From assembly GCA_963783335.1 (NCBI GenBank), contig CAWAND010000010.1, forward strand, positions 248,001 through 312,000: a stretch of 64,000 nt of DNA, given 5' to 3'. Of the stretch, positions 18,875 through 27,141 are shown in pieces; the first letter of the stretch is position 1, and each line of letters opens with the position of its first letter. Origin of the DNA: CAWAND01 sp963783335 (GTDB lineage: Bacteria > Chloroflexota > Anaerolineae > Anaerolineales > E44-bin32). The notes under the pieces are model-generated. The model did not search any database. It was not told the DNA's origin and was given only the letters and a program-made list of their open reading frames with translations. Both the position numbers and the translations under genes were made by a program.

Positions 18875-20116
18875 ATGCGTTGGCTGCTTGAAAACCTGAG
18901 TTCCCTCCTGCTTGCCCTCATCCTTGCCCTCACCGTGTGGGTAGCAGCCGTTTCGTCGTCGGACCCGATTGAGCTGCACACGGTTTCCAATCCCCTGGCG
19001 ATTGACTTCAGGAATCTGGGCGATGGACTGGTTCTGGTCAATGCACAAAGCCGGCAGACGTCGGTCAGCGTTCGTGCTCCGCGATCGGTCTGGAACCAGC
19101 TTTCGGCCGGCGATTTTTCAGTTTGGGTTGATCTCAAGAACCTGTCCGAAGGCACCCACCAAGTGCCTATCCGTGCCAGTGTTGACCAGCGCCTGGTTCA
19201 GATCAGCAACCTCGACCCGTCCACCGACACAGTCAAACTCGAGGCTGCCATCTCGAAGGAACTCAACATCAACGTCGTGCGCCATGGGGAACCGGCGATT
19301 GGTTTTCGGTCGGATACCCCACGGATCACGCCATCCAAAGCTCAAGTTGTGGGACCGAGATCGGCTGTCGATCTCGTCAACCATCTGCAGGTCGATGTCG
19401 ATCTCACCGGGAGGAGCCAGACCTTCACTCAGGATCTCAGCCTCCAAGCACTTGATGCCGAGGGCCAACCGGTCGCCGGCGTCAACGTGACTCCGGCCAT
19501 GACCCAGGTCAGTGTCGGGATCGAGGAGCTGGGCGGCTATCGATCCGTCGTCGTCTTGCCCAAGATTGACGGCGAAGTCGAGCCCGGCTATCAACTGACC
19601 GGGATTACGGTTCAGCCGACGCTTGTGACCGTCTTCTCGTCGGACCCAAGCCTGGTGGACCAGCTGGGAGGATTCGTCGAAACCGAGCCGGTCACCTTGG
19701 CCGGTGTCACAGGCGATATTCAAAAGTCGGTTGGGCTCAGCCTGCCTGAAGGCGTTTCGATTGTGGGTGAAAAGACGGTCACGGTCAGGGTCAGCATCTC
19801 ACCAATCGAAAATTCGATCACGATCACACGGCCGGTTGAGATCACCAGTTTGCGGCAAGGCCTGTTCGCACAGGCCTCCCCCGAAACTGTAAACATCATC
19901 CTGAATGGCCCCGTGCCCATTTTGGACAACCTCAAGCCCGACGATGTGCGCGTGGTGCTGGATTTGAACGGCAAGACGGTGGGCACCTACCAACTCACCC
20001 CACAAGTGCTCACGTCTTCAAGTGACATCAACGTGCAAAGCGTTCTCCCAGATACCATCGAAATCACCATCAGCGCGACGCCGCCGCCAACTGCCCAACC
20101 GACCGCTGTACCCTGA
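18875..20116 (+). CDS. cdaR: CdaR-like YbbR-domain regulator of diadenylate cyclase
   Basis: 413 residues: one N-terminal transmembrane segment (about 5-26) then four YbbR-type repeats of about 85 residues facing outward, ending in a Pro/Thr tail. CdaR binds and modulates CdaA in Firmicutes; the adjacency here (18 bases) supports the same job. Repeat boundaries are inferred from the recurring pattern of beta-rich segments such as SVSVRAPRSVWNQL and VNVTPAMTQVSVG. Identification rests on domain type plus gene order; the exact regulatory sign is unknown. Confidence 0.88.
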   Translation: MRWLLENLSSLLLALILALTVWVAAVSSSDPIELHTVSNPLAIDFRNLGDGLVLVNAQSRQTSVSVRAPRSVWNQLSAGDFSVWVDLKNLSEGTHQVPIRASVDQRLVQISNLDPSTDTVKLEAAISKELNINVVRHGEPAIGFRSDTPRITPSKAQVVGPRSAVDLVNHLQVDVDLTGRSQTFTQDLSLQALDAEGQPVAGVNVTPAMTQVSVGIEELGGYRSVVVLPKIDGEVEPGYQLTGITVQPTLVTVFSSDPSLVDQLGGFVETEPVTLAGVTGDIQKSVGLSLPEGVSIVGEKTVTVRVSISPIENSITITRPVEITSLRQGLFAQASPETVNIILNGPVPILDNLKPDDVRVVLDLNGKTVGTYQLTPQVLTSSSDINVQSVLPDTIEITISATPPPTAQPTAVP

Positions 20117-20120
20117 TCCC

Positions 20121-21494
20121 ATGGCAAAACCGGTCGTCGCGCTGGTCGGGCGCCCCAATGTCGGCAAGTCGACCCTTTTCAATCGGTTGATTGGAGAGCG
20201 TCTGGCGGTCGTCGCCGACCGCCCAGGTACCACACGGGACCGACTGGTGGCTGAGGCGGAGTGGCGCGGCCGCACTTTCGATGTGGTTGACACGGGCGGT
20301 ATCGATCCCACCAAACCCGGGCTTTCCGAGCCGCTTTCTCTAAATTCGGCCGACTACATCCCTCAGATTCGCGCCCAAGCTGAAATGGCTGCTGCGAGTG
20401 CTGACGTCATCCTGATGCTCGTCGACGGAGAGACGGGGCCGATCCCGGCCGATCGTGAGGTTGCAGATCTCCTGCGCCGACGGGTCCGCTCCGTATCAGC
20501 TCCACCCGTTCTTCTGGTGGTCAACAAATGCGACAACGCCGACCGGCGGAAGCAGGCCATGGAGTTCTTCGAGTTTGGCCTGGGCGACCCGATACCGATC
20601 TCAGCCCTGCATGGGACCGGAACCGGAGATATGTTGGACCGCTTGGTGGAGGCTTTGCCTCCGGCCGCCGCCATGGAGGAAGAGCACGACCGGGTAGGAA
20701 TAGCCATCATTGGTCGGCCAAACGTCGGCAAGTCAAGCCTGTTGAACAGGTTGTTGGGCGAAGAGCGCGTCCTTGTATCCCCGATCCCAGGAACCACGCG
20801 CGATGCAGTCGATACACACATCGACTTTGGCGATGTTCCGATCACGCTAATCGATACGGCTGGGATCCGGCGGCGTGGCAAGGTTGAGCCCGGTGTTGAG
20901 AAGTACTCCGTCCTGCGCGCTTTGAAGGCTGTCGAGCGGGCAGACGTGGTCTTCATGCTGGTCGATGCCAGCCAGGGCGTGACAGCCCAAGACGCGCACG
21001 TTGCGGGGATGGCCATTGAAAAGCACAAGAGCGCGGTCGTCTTGGTGAACAAGTGGGATCTGATTCCAACGGCTCAGGCAGACAAAGCAGACTTCACGCT
21101 TCACATCCGACAAGAACTGAAGTTCCTCGACTACGTCCCAGTGCTCTTCATCTCCGCTCTAACTGGCAAGGGCGTAGAGGAAATCCTGCCGCTTGCTTTG
21201 GAGGTTCATGAGGAGCGTCTTCGAAGGATCCCGACCGCCGAGGTCAACCGGCTGCTCCGGGATGCGATTGAGCGCCACGCTCCCCCCACGCAATCCGGTC
21301 GCCGGTTGAAGCTGTTCTATGCCAGCCAGGTTCGATCGGATCCACCGACGTTCGTCTTCCACGTGAATGACCCAAAACTTGTGCATTTCACCTATGCGCG
21401 GTTCCTCGAAAATCAGATTCGAGAGCGCTACGGATTCTTGGGCACTCCCCTTCGCCTCTCCTTCCGAGCACGTCGCGAGTCATCTCGCTCCTAG
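20121..21494 (+). CDS. der: Ribosome-assembly GTPase Der (EngA)
   Basis: 457 residues with the two tandem GTPase domains unique to Der, needed for 50S subunit assembly. G1 motifs GRPNVGKST (about residue 9) and GRPNVGKSS (about 197) are both intact, as are DTGG / DTAG G3 motifs and NKCD / NKWD G4 motifs. A KH-like C-terminal domain follows. The start is the ATG at 20121, four bases after the cdaR stop; the frame stays open upstream inside cdaR but that part is not conserved. It ends with a basic RARRESSRS tail. Confidence 0.97.
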   Translation: MAKPVVALVGRPNVGKSTLFNRLIGERLAVVADRPGTTRDRLVAEAEWRGRTFDVVDTGGIDPTKPGLSEPLSLNSADYIPQIRAQAEMAAASADVILMLVDGETGPIPADREVADLLRRRVRSVSAPPVLLVVNKCDNADRRKQAMEFFEFGLGDPIPISALHGTGTGDMLDRLVEALPPAAAMEEEHDRVGIAIIGRPNVGKSSLLNRLLGEERVLVSPIPGTTRDAVDTHIDFGDVPITLIDTAGIRRRGKVEPGVEKYSVLRALKAVERADVVFMLVDASQGVTAQDAHVAGMAIEKHKSAVVLVNKWDLIPTAQADKADFTLHIRQELKFLDYVPVLFISALTGKGVEEILPLALEVHEERLRRIPTAEVNRLLRDAIERHAPPTQSGRRLKLFYASQVRSDPPTFVFHVNDPKLVHFTYARFLENQIRERYGFLGTPLRLSFRARRESSRS

Positions 21495-21533
21495 ACCGAC
21501 GTCCTGGTCTTGCTCTGACCTAGTCGGAGCCTT

Positions 21534-21539
21534 ATAATC
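21534..21539 (+). promoter_or_regulatory. -10 box of lepB, leaderless start
   Basis: TATAAT ends five bases before the GTG start codon of lepB, which predicts a leaderless transcript. Confidence 0.5.
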
Positions 21540-21544
21540 CCCTC

Positions 21545-22150
21545 GTGTCTGAACCAAGAAGGATCGATCCAGCGCCCCATGATTGGGGCGCAGCCGCCTC
21601 CCCCAGCCTAGGTCGACGGATTCTGCATGCGTTGAGCGAGCTCATCCAGACTCTGCTCATCGCCGCCATCCTTTTCCTAGGGATCAACTTCGTCTCAGCT
21701 CGAATTCGGGTTGAGGGCAGCAGCATGGAGCCCAGCCTGCACGACGGGGAGTTTGTGGTCGTTAACCGTCTTGCCTACCGATGGTCCGAACCTCAGCGCG
21801 GCGACATCATCGTCTTCTACTATCCCAATGACCCAAGTCGGCGCTTCATCAAGCGCATCATCGGTCTGCCCGGTGACGCGGTGTCTATCCAAGGTGGCCA
21901 TGTGGTGGTCAATGGCGCCAGGCTGAACGAACCCTACATCCTGGCGCCGCCTCGCTATCATGGAAACTGGCAAGTCGGCCCTGACGAACTCTTCGTTCTT
22001 GGCGACAACCGCAACAATTCACTGGACTCCGAGAGATGGGGCATGCTCCCCTTCAGCGACATCATCGGAAAGGCAACCCTCGTCTATTGGCCGCTCCCTG
22101 ATGTGGGTATGATTCCCCACTACAACCTCGCTTCTGCGGCTTCAAATTGA
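21545..22150 (+). CDS. lepB: Signal peptidase I
   Basis: 201 residues. It cleaves signal peptides at the outer face of the membrane. One N-terminal membrane segment (about residues 30-52) is followed by the catalytic Ser in GSSMEPSL (about 60) and the general-base Lys in RRFIKRIIGLPGD (about 102); GDNRNNSLDSERWG is the conserved box E. The start is GTG. The BMC operon begins 112 bases downstream on the same strand, with its own promoter-like element, so lepB is probably not part of it. Confidence 0.97.
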   Translation: MSEPRRIDPAPHDWGAAASPSLGRRILHALSELIQTLLIAAILFLGINFVSARIRVEGSSMEPSLHDGEFVVVNRLAYRWSEPQRGDIIVFYYPNDPSRRFIKRIIGLPGDAVSIQGGHVVVNGARLNEPYILAPPRYHGNWQVGPDELFVLGDNRNNSLDSERWGMLPFSDIIGKATLVYWPLPDVGMIPHYNLASAASN

Positions 22151-22185
22151 ACGCTGGGCGGAAGCCGGGCACCCGGAGGGAGCTA

Positions 22186-22194
22186 TGCTACAAT
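22186..22194 (+). promoter_or_regulatory. Extended -10 box of the BMC operon
   Basis: TGC-TACAAT, 68 bases before the TTG start of the rpiB-like gene. It is the only good promoter-like element in the lepB-rpiB gap, and no strong terminator is visible between BMC genes, so the locus up to 31452 could be one transcript. Confidence 0.5.
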
Positions 22195-22262
22195 CGCCGC
22201 ACGAATCAGGGCCTGCTCGGCAAAGCCAAAATTGAAACCGGGCGCAGGACGAGAGGCAAACC

Positions 22263-22823
22263 TTGAGCCCAGAAATCGACGACCAATCACTCCACAACCT
22301 GGTCGAGAGCGTCGTCCGCAACGCTCTGGGAAAGTCTCCGCAATCATCCAACATTGACGCAGTCGGCCAAAGGCTGGTCGCGATCGGGTCAGATCACCGC
22401 GGTGTCGAACTGAAGCAAGACATCATGGCGATGCTCGCCGAGCTCGGCTATGCCTGCGTGGATTGCGCCGCAGACTTGTCCGAGCCGGCTGACTACCCGG
22501 ATATCGCCGAGGCGGTCGGCCTGCATGTGGTCTCAGGCAAGGCTTGGCGTGGGATCGTGATCGATGGGGCTGGAATTGGCAGCTGCATCGCCGCCAACAA
22601 GGTGCCGGGGGTGCGTGCAGCGCTATGCTACAATCAGGCCTCCGCTTCGAATGCGCGCGAGCACAACGATTCCAACGTGCTCAGTTTGGGCTCGGGTCTG
22701 ATTGGCACGGCGCTTGCTCTCAAGATTGTACAGACCTGGCTGGAAACGCCCTTTGCCGGCGGGCGACATGCGAGGCGCGTGGACAAAATTCGCGATCTGG
22801 AAAAACGCTACGGAGCGCACTGA
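22263..22823 (+). CDS. rpiB: RpiB/LacAB-type sugar-phosphate isomerase of the microcompartment
   Basis: 186 residues. RpiB interconverts ribose-5-phosphate and ribulose-5-phosphate. Family motifs are present: GSDHRGVELK near residue 44, GAGIGSCIAANK near 100, and ALCYNQASASNAREHND with the catalytic Cys near 121. It is about 35 residues longer at the N terminus than ordinary RpiB: SLHNLVESVVRNAL (about 9-22) forms an amphipathic helix followed by a flexible stretch, the layout of a BMC encapsulation peptide. The start codon is TTG, preceded by GACGAGAGG. First gene of the BMC operon; deoC follows after 8 bases. Ribose-5-phosphate is the presumed substrate, but another phosphosugar is possible. 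Confidence 0.9.
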   Translation: MSPEIDDQSLHNLVESVVRNALGKSPQSSNIDAVGQRLVAIGSDHRGVELKQDIMAMLAELGYACVDCAADLSEPADYPDIAEAVGLHVVSGKAWRGIVIDGAGIGSCIAANKVPGVRAALCYNQASASNAREHNDSNVLSLGSGLIGTALALKIVQTWLETPFAGGRHARRVDKIRDLEKRYGAH

Positions 22824-22831
22824 ACCAAACT

Positions 22832-23761
22832 ATGCCTAGCACGACATCTCCCCTTAACCCCGAACTGGTCCAGCGTGTTGTAGAGACGGTCACACGCGAG
22901 GTGCTTCTTGCCCTGAGCGAGACCGAATCCCGGCAACAGCAGGGCGAGTTCTGCAAGCAAGAATGCGCCGAAGGCCTGTGTGTGCAAACCTGCATAGACG
23001 ACGTTGGCCAAGTCGTCCGCGCCGGCGCTTCGCGTGTTTCGGCTGCGCTGGGTGCAGTTCCAGCCGACCGAAGTATCGCTGGCAAGATCGACCACACCCT
23101 TCTAAAGCCTGATGCCACACCCGATCAAATCGCCCAACTCTGCTACGAGGCCCGGAAATACGGCTTCGCGTCCGTCTGCCTCAACCCAACCCACGTCAAG
23201 ATGGCAGCCGATCTGCTCAAGGGTTCCGACGTCAAGGTGTGCACAGTGATTGGGTTCCCGTTGGGAGCCACACTGCCCGAGGTCAAGGCGTTCGAGGCGT
23301 TGGATGCCATCAAGGACGGTGCCACCGAGATCGACATGGTCGTCAACATCGGGGCCCTTAAAGCCCGCGACTACACGCTGGTGGCCCGAGATATTCAGGG
23401 CGTCGTGGCCGTCTGTCATGCACGCGGCGCCCTGGTCAAGGTGATCCTTGAGATGGCCCTGCTCGAGGATGAAGAGAAGATTGCCGGCTGCCTGCTCTCC
23501 AAAGAAGCCGGCGCAGACTTTGTGAAGACCTCGACCGGGTTTGGTCCAGGCGGTGCTACGGTCGAGGATGTCGCCCTGATGCGCCGCGTGGTGGGCCCCG
23601 AAATGGGGGTCAAGGCCGCCGGAGGCATCCACAGCTATGCCGAAGCCCAGGGCATGGTCCAAGCCGGCGCCACCCGCATCGGCGCCAGCGCTGGCGTGCG
23701 AATTGTACGCGAGGCAAAGGGTGACGGGCAGTCCGCACCCGAGAAGGGCGGCAGCTACTGA
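22832..23761 (+). CDS. deoC: Deoxyribose-phosphate aldolase of the microcompartment
   Basis: 309 residues. It cleaves 2-deoxyribose-5-phosphate to acetaldehyde and glyceraldehyde-3-phosphate. The Schiff-base Lys lies in FVKTSTGFGPGG (about residue 232) and the second Lys in GVKAAGGI (about 260). The catalytic barrel starts near residue 80 (GKIDHTLLKPDAT). Before it lies an extra segment: a predicted helix PELVQRVVETVTREVLLAL (10-28), probably an encapsulation peptide, then a Cys cluster C41-X3-C45-X4-C50-X3-C54. The start is the ATG at 22832; the frame is open upstream within rpiB but only as a shadow. Produces the acetaldehyde that the aldehyde dehydrogenase downstream would use. Confidence 0.94.
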   Translation: MPSTTSPLNPELVQRVVETVTREVLLALSETESRQQQGEFCKQECAEGLCVQTCIDDVGQVVRAGASRVSAALGAVPADRSIAGKIDHTLLKPDATPDQIAQLCYEARKYGFASVCLNPTHVKMAADLLKGSDVKVCTVIGFPLGATLPEVKAFEALDAIKDGATEIDMVVNIGALKARDYTLVARDIQGVVAVCHARGALVKVILEMALLEDEEKIAGCLLSKEAGADFVKTSTGFGPGGATVEDVALMRRVVGPEMGVKAAGGIHSYAEAQGMVQAGATRIGASAGVRIVREAKGDGQSAPEKGGSY

Positions 23762-24051
23762 TGCCAGGCCAAGCCTCTGCCCGCTGCCCCAAGTGCATGG
23801 TCGGGGCTATGACGCGCACCAAGGCCTTCTACTGCCAATGGTCTGATGGGCATTTCATCACCGTGCCGGACTTCCCCGCCTGGGTGTGTGACGTCTGCGG
23901 AGCTCGGGAATACGAGCCTCAAGCCGTGCTTGAGCTTCAAACTCTGATTGAAATGAGCCATCCAGCCCTGTCGCGGGCACCCCGGCGTCCTGCCCAGGGG
24001 ATCGACGACTCGACCGAATTGGGTCCTGCCCCCCATCGCCGCCATCCTTGA
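23761..24051 (+). CDS. YgiT-type zinc-ribbon protein in the BMC operon
   Basis: 96 residues. CPKC (about residue 9) and CDVCG (about 43) form a zinc ribbon of the YgiT/MqsA N-terminal type, with the usual VPDFPAWVCDVCGAREY spacing. The C terminus (about 55-96) is charged and Pro-rich, without the HTH domain of MqsA. Its ATG overlaps the deoC stop by one base, so it is translationally coupled. No toxin gene is adjacent, so a toxin-antitoxin role is unlikely here. Its job in the compartment operon is unknown; regulation or a metal-linked structural role are guesses. Confidence 0.8.
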   Translation: MPGQASARCPKCMVGAMTRTKAFYCQWSDGHFITVPDFPAWVCDVCGAREYEPQAVLELQTLIEMSHPALSRAPRRPAQGIDDSTELGPAPHRRHP

Positions 24052-24065
24052 TGGAGATTCGCTGA

Positions 24066-24356
24066 ATGCGCATTGCCAAAGTCGTCGGCGTCACCGTATC
24101 AACAATCAAAGATGAGAAGCTGCGCGGCCGCAAACTCCTGGTGGTCCGGGAGACCGATGAGACCGGCGAACTGTACGGCAAGCCGATGGTGGCTGTGGAC
24201 ACGCTCGACGCCGGAGTTGGGGATTTGGTGCTCGTCGCACAGGGCAGCGCCGCCAGGCAGACTTCGATGACCGACAAGTCGCCGGTCGATACCGTGATCA
24301 TGGCCATTATCAACTCTCTCGAGGTCGACGGTCGTGTAACCTTTCGCAAAGCGTAA
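24066..24356 (+). CDS. BMC-P shell vertex protein (EutN/CcmL type), copy 1
   Basis: 96 residues. BMC-P proteins form pentamers that cap the vertices of the icosahedral shell. The family start MRIAKVVGVTVSTIKDEKLR and the core GDLVLVAQGSAAR are clear, and VDTVIMAIINSLEV closes the beta barrel. It lies 14 bases after the zinc-ribbon gene and 18 before the aldehyde dehydrogenase. The operon has three different BMC-P genes, this one separate from the other two (28134 and 28457). Confidence 0.95.
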   Translation: MRIAKVVGVTVSTIKDEKLRGRKLLVVRETDETGELYGKPMVAVDTLDAGVGDLVLVAQGSAARQTSMTDKSPVDTVIMAIINSLEVDGRVTFRKA

Positions 24357-24374
24357 GTCAAGGACCGGTAGCCC

Positions 24375-25871
24375 ATGGCCGAACAACTCGACAAGGATCT
24401 GGCCTCTATTCAAGAAGCACGGCGGGCGGCCGAATCAGCCTACGAGGCGCATCTCGCATTCTTTGACTATTCACAAGAGCAGGTCGACCAGATTTGTGCT
24501 GCGATGGCCGATGCCGCCGAGGCAGCCTCTGAGCGTCTGGGCCAGATGGCACATGACGAGACCGGCTACGGCGTCCCATCGCACAAAACCCTCAAGAACA
24601 AGTTCAGCTCTCGCAATGTCTGGGAGTCGATTCGAGACGTCAAAACCGTGGGCGTGATCCAGCGGGATGACGCCCGCGGCCTGATCGAAATCGCTTGGCC
24701 AGTAGGCGTGGTCGCCGCGCTAAGCCCAAGCACCAATCCAACCTCAACAGTGATCTTCAAGACGCTCATCGCCGTCAAGGCTCGCAATGCCATCGTGCAT
24801 GCGCCCCACCCTTCGGCCGTCAACGCCTGCCGCGAAGCGGCGCGTATCATGGCCGAGGCGGCAGAAGCCAATGGGGCGCCCGCCAACCTGGTCCAATGCC
24901 TGGGAACGATTAGTTTGCCCGGAACGCAAGAACTCATGCGCCACAAGCGCACCAGTCTCATCTTGGCCACTGGCGGCTCAGAGATGGTGCGCGCCGCCCA
25001 CTCCGTCGGAAAGCCCGCCTATGGTGTGGGCCCCGGCAACGTGCCATGTTACGTAGATCGCAGCGCGGACCTGCAGCGGGCAGCTCGCTACATCGTGAGC
25101 AGCAAGTCTTTCGACAACTCGGTGATCTGTTCCACAGAGCAAGCTGTGGTGGCCGACGCCCCGATTGCTGCCGAACTCATGCAGTTGATGAAAGCCCAAG
25201 GAGCCTACTTTGTAGATCCGGCGGAAGCAAATGCCCTGCGGCAGACGCTGTTCTATCCCAACGGCGCCATCAACGTGAAGACGGTAGGGCAAACGCCACA
25301 GACTCTGGCAAGGATGGCAGGCTTCAGCGTACCGGAATGGGCGCGCATTCTGGTTGCCCCGCTCGATCACGTCGGTCCCGAAGAACCGCTTTCCCGGGAA
25401 AAACTGACCACGGTGCTTGGTTGGTATGAGGCCCACGGCTGGCGGGACGGCTGCGAGCGATGCATCGAGCTGATTCATTTTGGCGGTCGCGGGCACAGCT
25501 TGGTCATTCACGCGGAAGACGAAGATGTCATCATGGCGTTTGGCCTTGAGAAGCCCGTCTTCCGGATTATCGTGAATTCTTTGAGCTCCTTGGGGGCCAT
25601 CGGATTGACAACCAACGTCATGCCTTCCATGACGCTCGGCCCGGGCGGTGCTGGACGGGCCATCACAGGCGACAACATCACTGTCTATCACATGTACAAC
25701 GTTAAGCGACTGGCATATGAACGGCACACACCGCCCCAGGAGGCGATGGCGCCGGGAGTCGGTGCGTCTTCGTCCCCATCGCCCACACGGGCGAGGCAGG
25801 ACATCGACATCGAACGGATCGAAAATATGGTCCTGGACATTTTGGGAGATATCCAGCAGCAGCGCCGGTAA
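24375..25871 (+). CDS. CoA-acylating aldehyde dehydrogenase of the microcompartment
   Basis: 498 residues, PduP/EutE/AdhE-N family. It oxidises an aldehyde (here presumably acetaldehyde from DeoC) to acyl-CoA with NAD+. The catalytic Cys sits in NSVICSTEQ (about residue 252); GPGNVPCYVD and TGGSEMVRAA are family motifs. After the catalytic domain, a Ser/Pro-rich linker leads to a C-terminal helix DIERIENMVLDILGDI (about 478-493), which looks like an encapsulation peptide. PduP and EutE carry theirs at the N terminus, so the C-terminal place here is a different arrangement. NAD+ must be regenerated inside or exchanged through the shell; no alcohol dehydrogenase gene is present nearby. Confidence 0.94.
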   Translation: MAEQLDKDLASIQEARRAAESAYEAHLAFFDYSQEQVDQICAAMADAAEAASERLGQMAHDETGYGVPSHKTLKNKFSSRNVWESIRDVKTVGVIQRDDARGLIEIAWPVGVVAALSPSTNPTSTVIFKTLIAVKARNAIVHAPHPSAVNACREAARIMAEAAEANGAPANLVQCLGTISLPGTQELMRHKRTSLILATGGSEMVRAAHSVGKPAYGVGPGNVPCYVDRSADLQRAARYIVSSKSFDNSVICSTEQAVVADAPIAAELMQLMKAQGAYFVDPAEANALRQTLFYPNGAINVKTVGQTPQTLARMAGFSVPEWARILVAPLDHVGPEEPLSREKLTTVLGWYEAHGWRDGCERCIELIHFGGRGHSLVIHAEDEDVIMAFGLEKPVFRIIVNSLSSLGAIGLTTNVMPSMTLGPGGAGRAITGDNITVYHMYNVKRLAYERHTPPQEAMAPGVGASSSPSPTRARQDIDIERIENMVLDILGDIQQQRR

Positions 25872-25926
25872 GCGCTCAGCCTAGACCTGCTGGTCCATCC
25901 CGTCACATTCAAGTGGAGGAAAGATT

Positions 25927-26259
25927 ATGCCTCAAGACATCGCTATGATCGCCCTTGGAATGGTCGAGACGCGTGGCCTGGTGGGTTCCATTGAAGCCGC
26001 CGATGCCATGGTCAAGGCGGCCAACGTGACACTCATCGGCTCCGAATACACAGGGGGCGGATTTGTCACGGTGATGGTGCGCGGGGATGTTGGCGCCGTC
26101 AAGGCTGCCACCGACGCCGGCGCAGCCGCCGCCAAGCGCGTCGGCGAGCTCGTCTCGGCCCACGTGATCCCTCGACCCCACGAAGAGGTTGAGATGATCC
26201 TGCCGCAGCGCACCAAGGGCAGCTTCGGCGGTCGGTCTGAGTCCTCAGCCAAGAAGTAA
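25927..26259 (+). CDS. BMC-H hexameric shell protein
   Basis: 110 residues, a single BMC domain (PduA/EutM/CcmK type) that tiles the shell facets. MIALGMVETRGLVGSIEAA and VTVMVRGDVGAVKAATDAG are the family core. The loop that lines the central pore reads YTGGGF (residues 41-46), where PduA has KIGSG, so the pore is bordered by Gly only. A C-terminal tail of about 20 residues is basic and Ser-rich. It has a GGAGG ribosome binding site and a 55-base gap upstream, the largest within the first half of the operon, which would allow stronger translation as expected for the major shell protein. Confidence 0.97.
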   Translation: MPQDIAMIALGMVETRGLVGSIEAADAMVKAANVTLIGSEYTGGGFVTVMVRGDVGAVKAATDAGAAAAKRVGELVSAHVIPRPHEEVEMILPQRTKGSFGGRSESSAKK

Positions 26260-26271
26260 TCGCAGACGCCG

Positions 26272-27141
26272 GTGAAGCCTCAGGCTGAACGCCTGCTCGA
26301 TCAGGCTGCTGCATCGATTGAAAGCCGTCCTGCGCGCCTGGCATCCGCTTCCGACCTGCGAGTTGGCGTGGATCTGGGCACGGCCACGATGGTGATGCTC
26401 GTGCTGGATGGCGAGGGTCAGCCATTGGCCGGACGGATGGCAGCTGCCAGCGTCGTCCGTGATGGGCTGGTGGTGGATTTCATCGGCGCGGTCGATCAGC
26501 TCCGCTCAATGAAAGCCGAGCTGGAGAGGGAATTGGGCGTCGAGTTGACTCGAGCGGCATCCGCCTTCCCGCCGGGCGTGGGGCAAGCCGACGCACAGGC
26601 CGCGGGCTACGTGCTCGGCAACGCCGGCCTCACGTGCAGCGGGCTCATCGACGAACCCAGCGCTGCCAACCAGGTCCTTGGCTTGACCAACGGTGTGCTG
26701 GTGGACATCGGCGGCGGCACGACAGGCCTGGCGATCTTGCAGGATGGGAAGGTGGTTTATACGGCCGACGAAGCTACGGGCGGTACCCACTTCAATCTCG
26801 TCATCGCTGGCGCCATGGGCCTGAGCGTCGAAGACGCCCAGCTTCTGAAGGAAACGCCCGCCGAGCAGCCGAGATTGATGGCCATCGTCCGTCCAGTGAT
26901 CGAGAAAGTGGGCGCCATCGTCGGTCGCCATATCCAAGACTGGAACGTCGACCATGTCATGCTTGTCGGCGGCGCAAGCGCCTTCTTGGGGCTTTGCGAT
27001 GTCTTGCAAGACTACCTGGGGCTCCGCGTGACCGTTGCCCCTCACCCTCAGCTTGTCACCCCACTCGGTATCGCGCTGGCCGACGCATTTGAAGCGGCCA
27101 ACTCGACAGCCGAATCTGCACTTGACTGGAGTCGCGCATGA
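26272..27141 (+). CDS. eutJ: EutJ-like Hsp70/actin-fold ATPase
   Basis: 289 residues with a GTG start. The actin/Hsp70 fold is shown by the phosphate-1 motif VGVDLGTATMVMLVLD (about residue 37), the phosphate-2 motif LVDIGGGTTGLAIL (about 143) and the adenosine motif VMLVGGASAFLG (about 229). Related EutJ proteins sit in many BMC loci and are thought to act as chaperones or reactivation/assembly factors, though the role is unproven. It lies 12 bases after BMC-H and overlaps BMC-T by ATGA, so it is coupled to shell-protein synthesis. Confidence 0.9.
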   Translation: MKPQAERLLDQAAASIESRPARLASASDLRVGVDLGTATMVMLVLDGEGQPLAGRMAAASVVRDGLVVDFIGAVDQLRSMKAELERELGVELTRAASAFPPGVGQADAQAAGYVLGNAGLTCSGLIDEPSAANQVLGLTNGVLVDIGGGTTGLAILQDGKVVYTADEATGGTHFNLVIAGAMGLSVEDAQLLKETPAEQPRLMAIVRPVIEKVGAIVGRHIQDWNVDHVMLVGGASAFLGLCDVLQDYLGLRVTVAPHPQLVTPLGIALADAFEAANSTAESALDWSRA

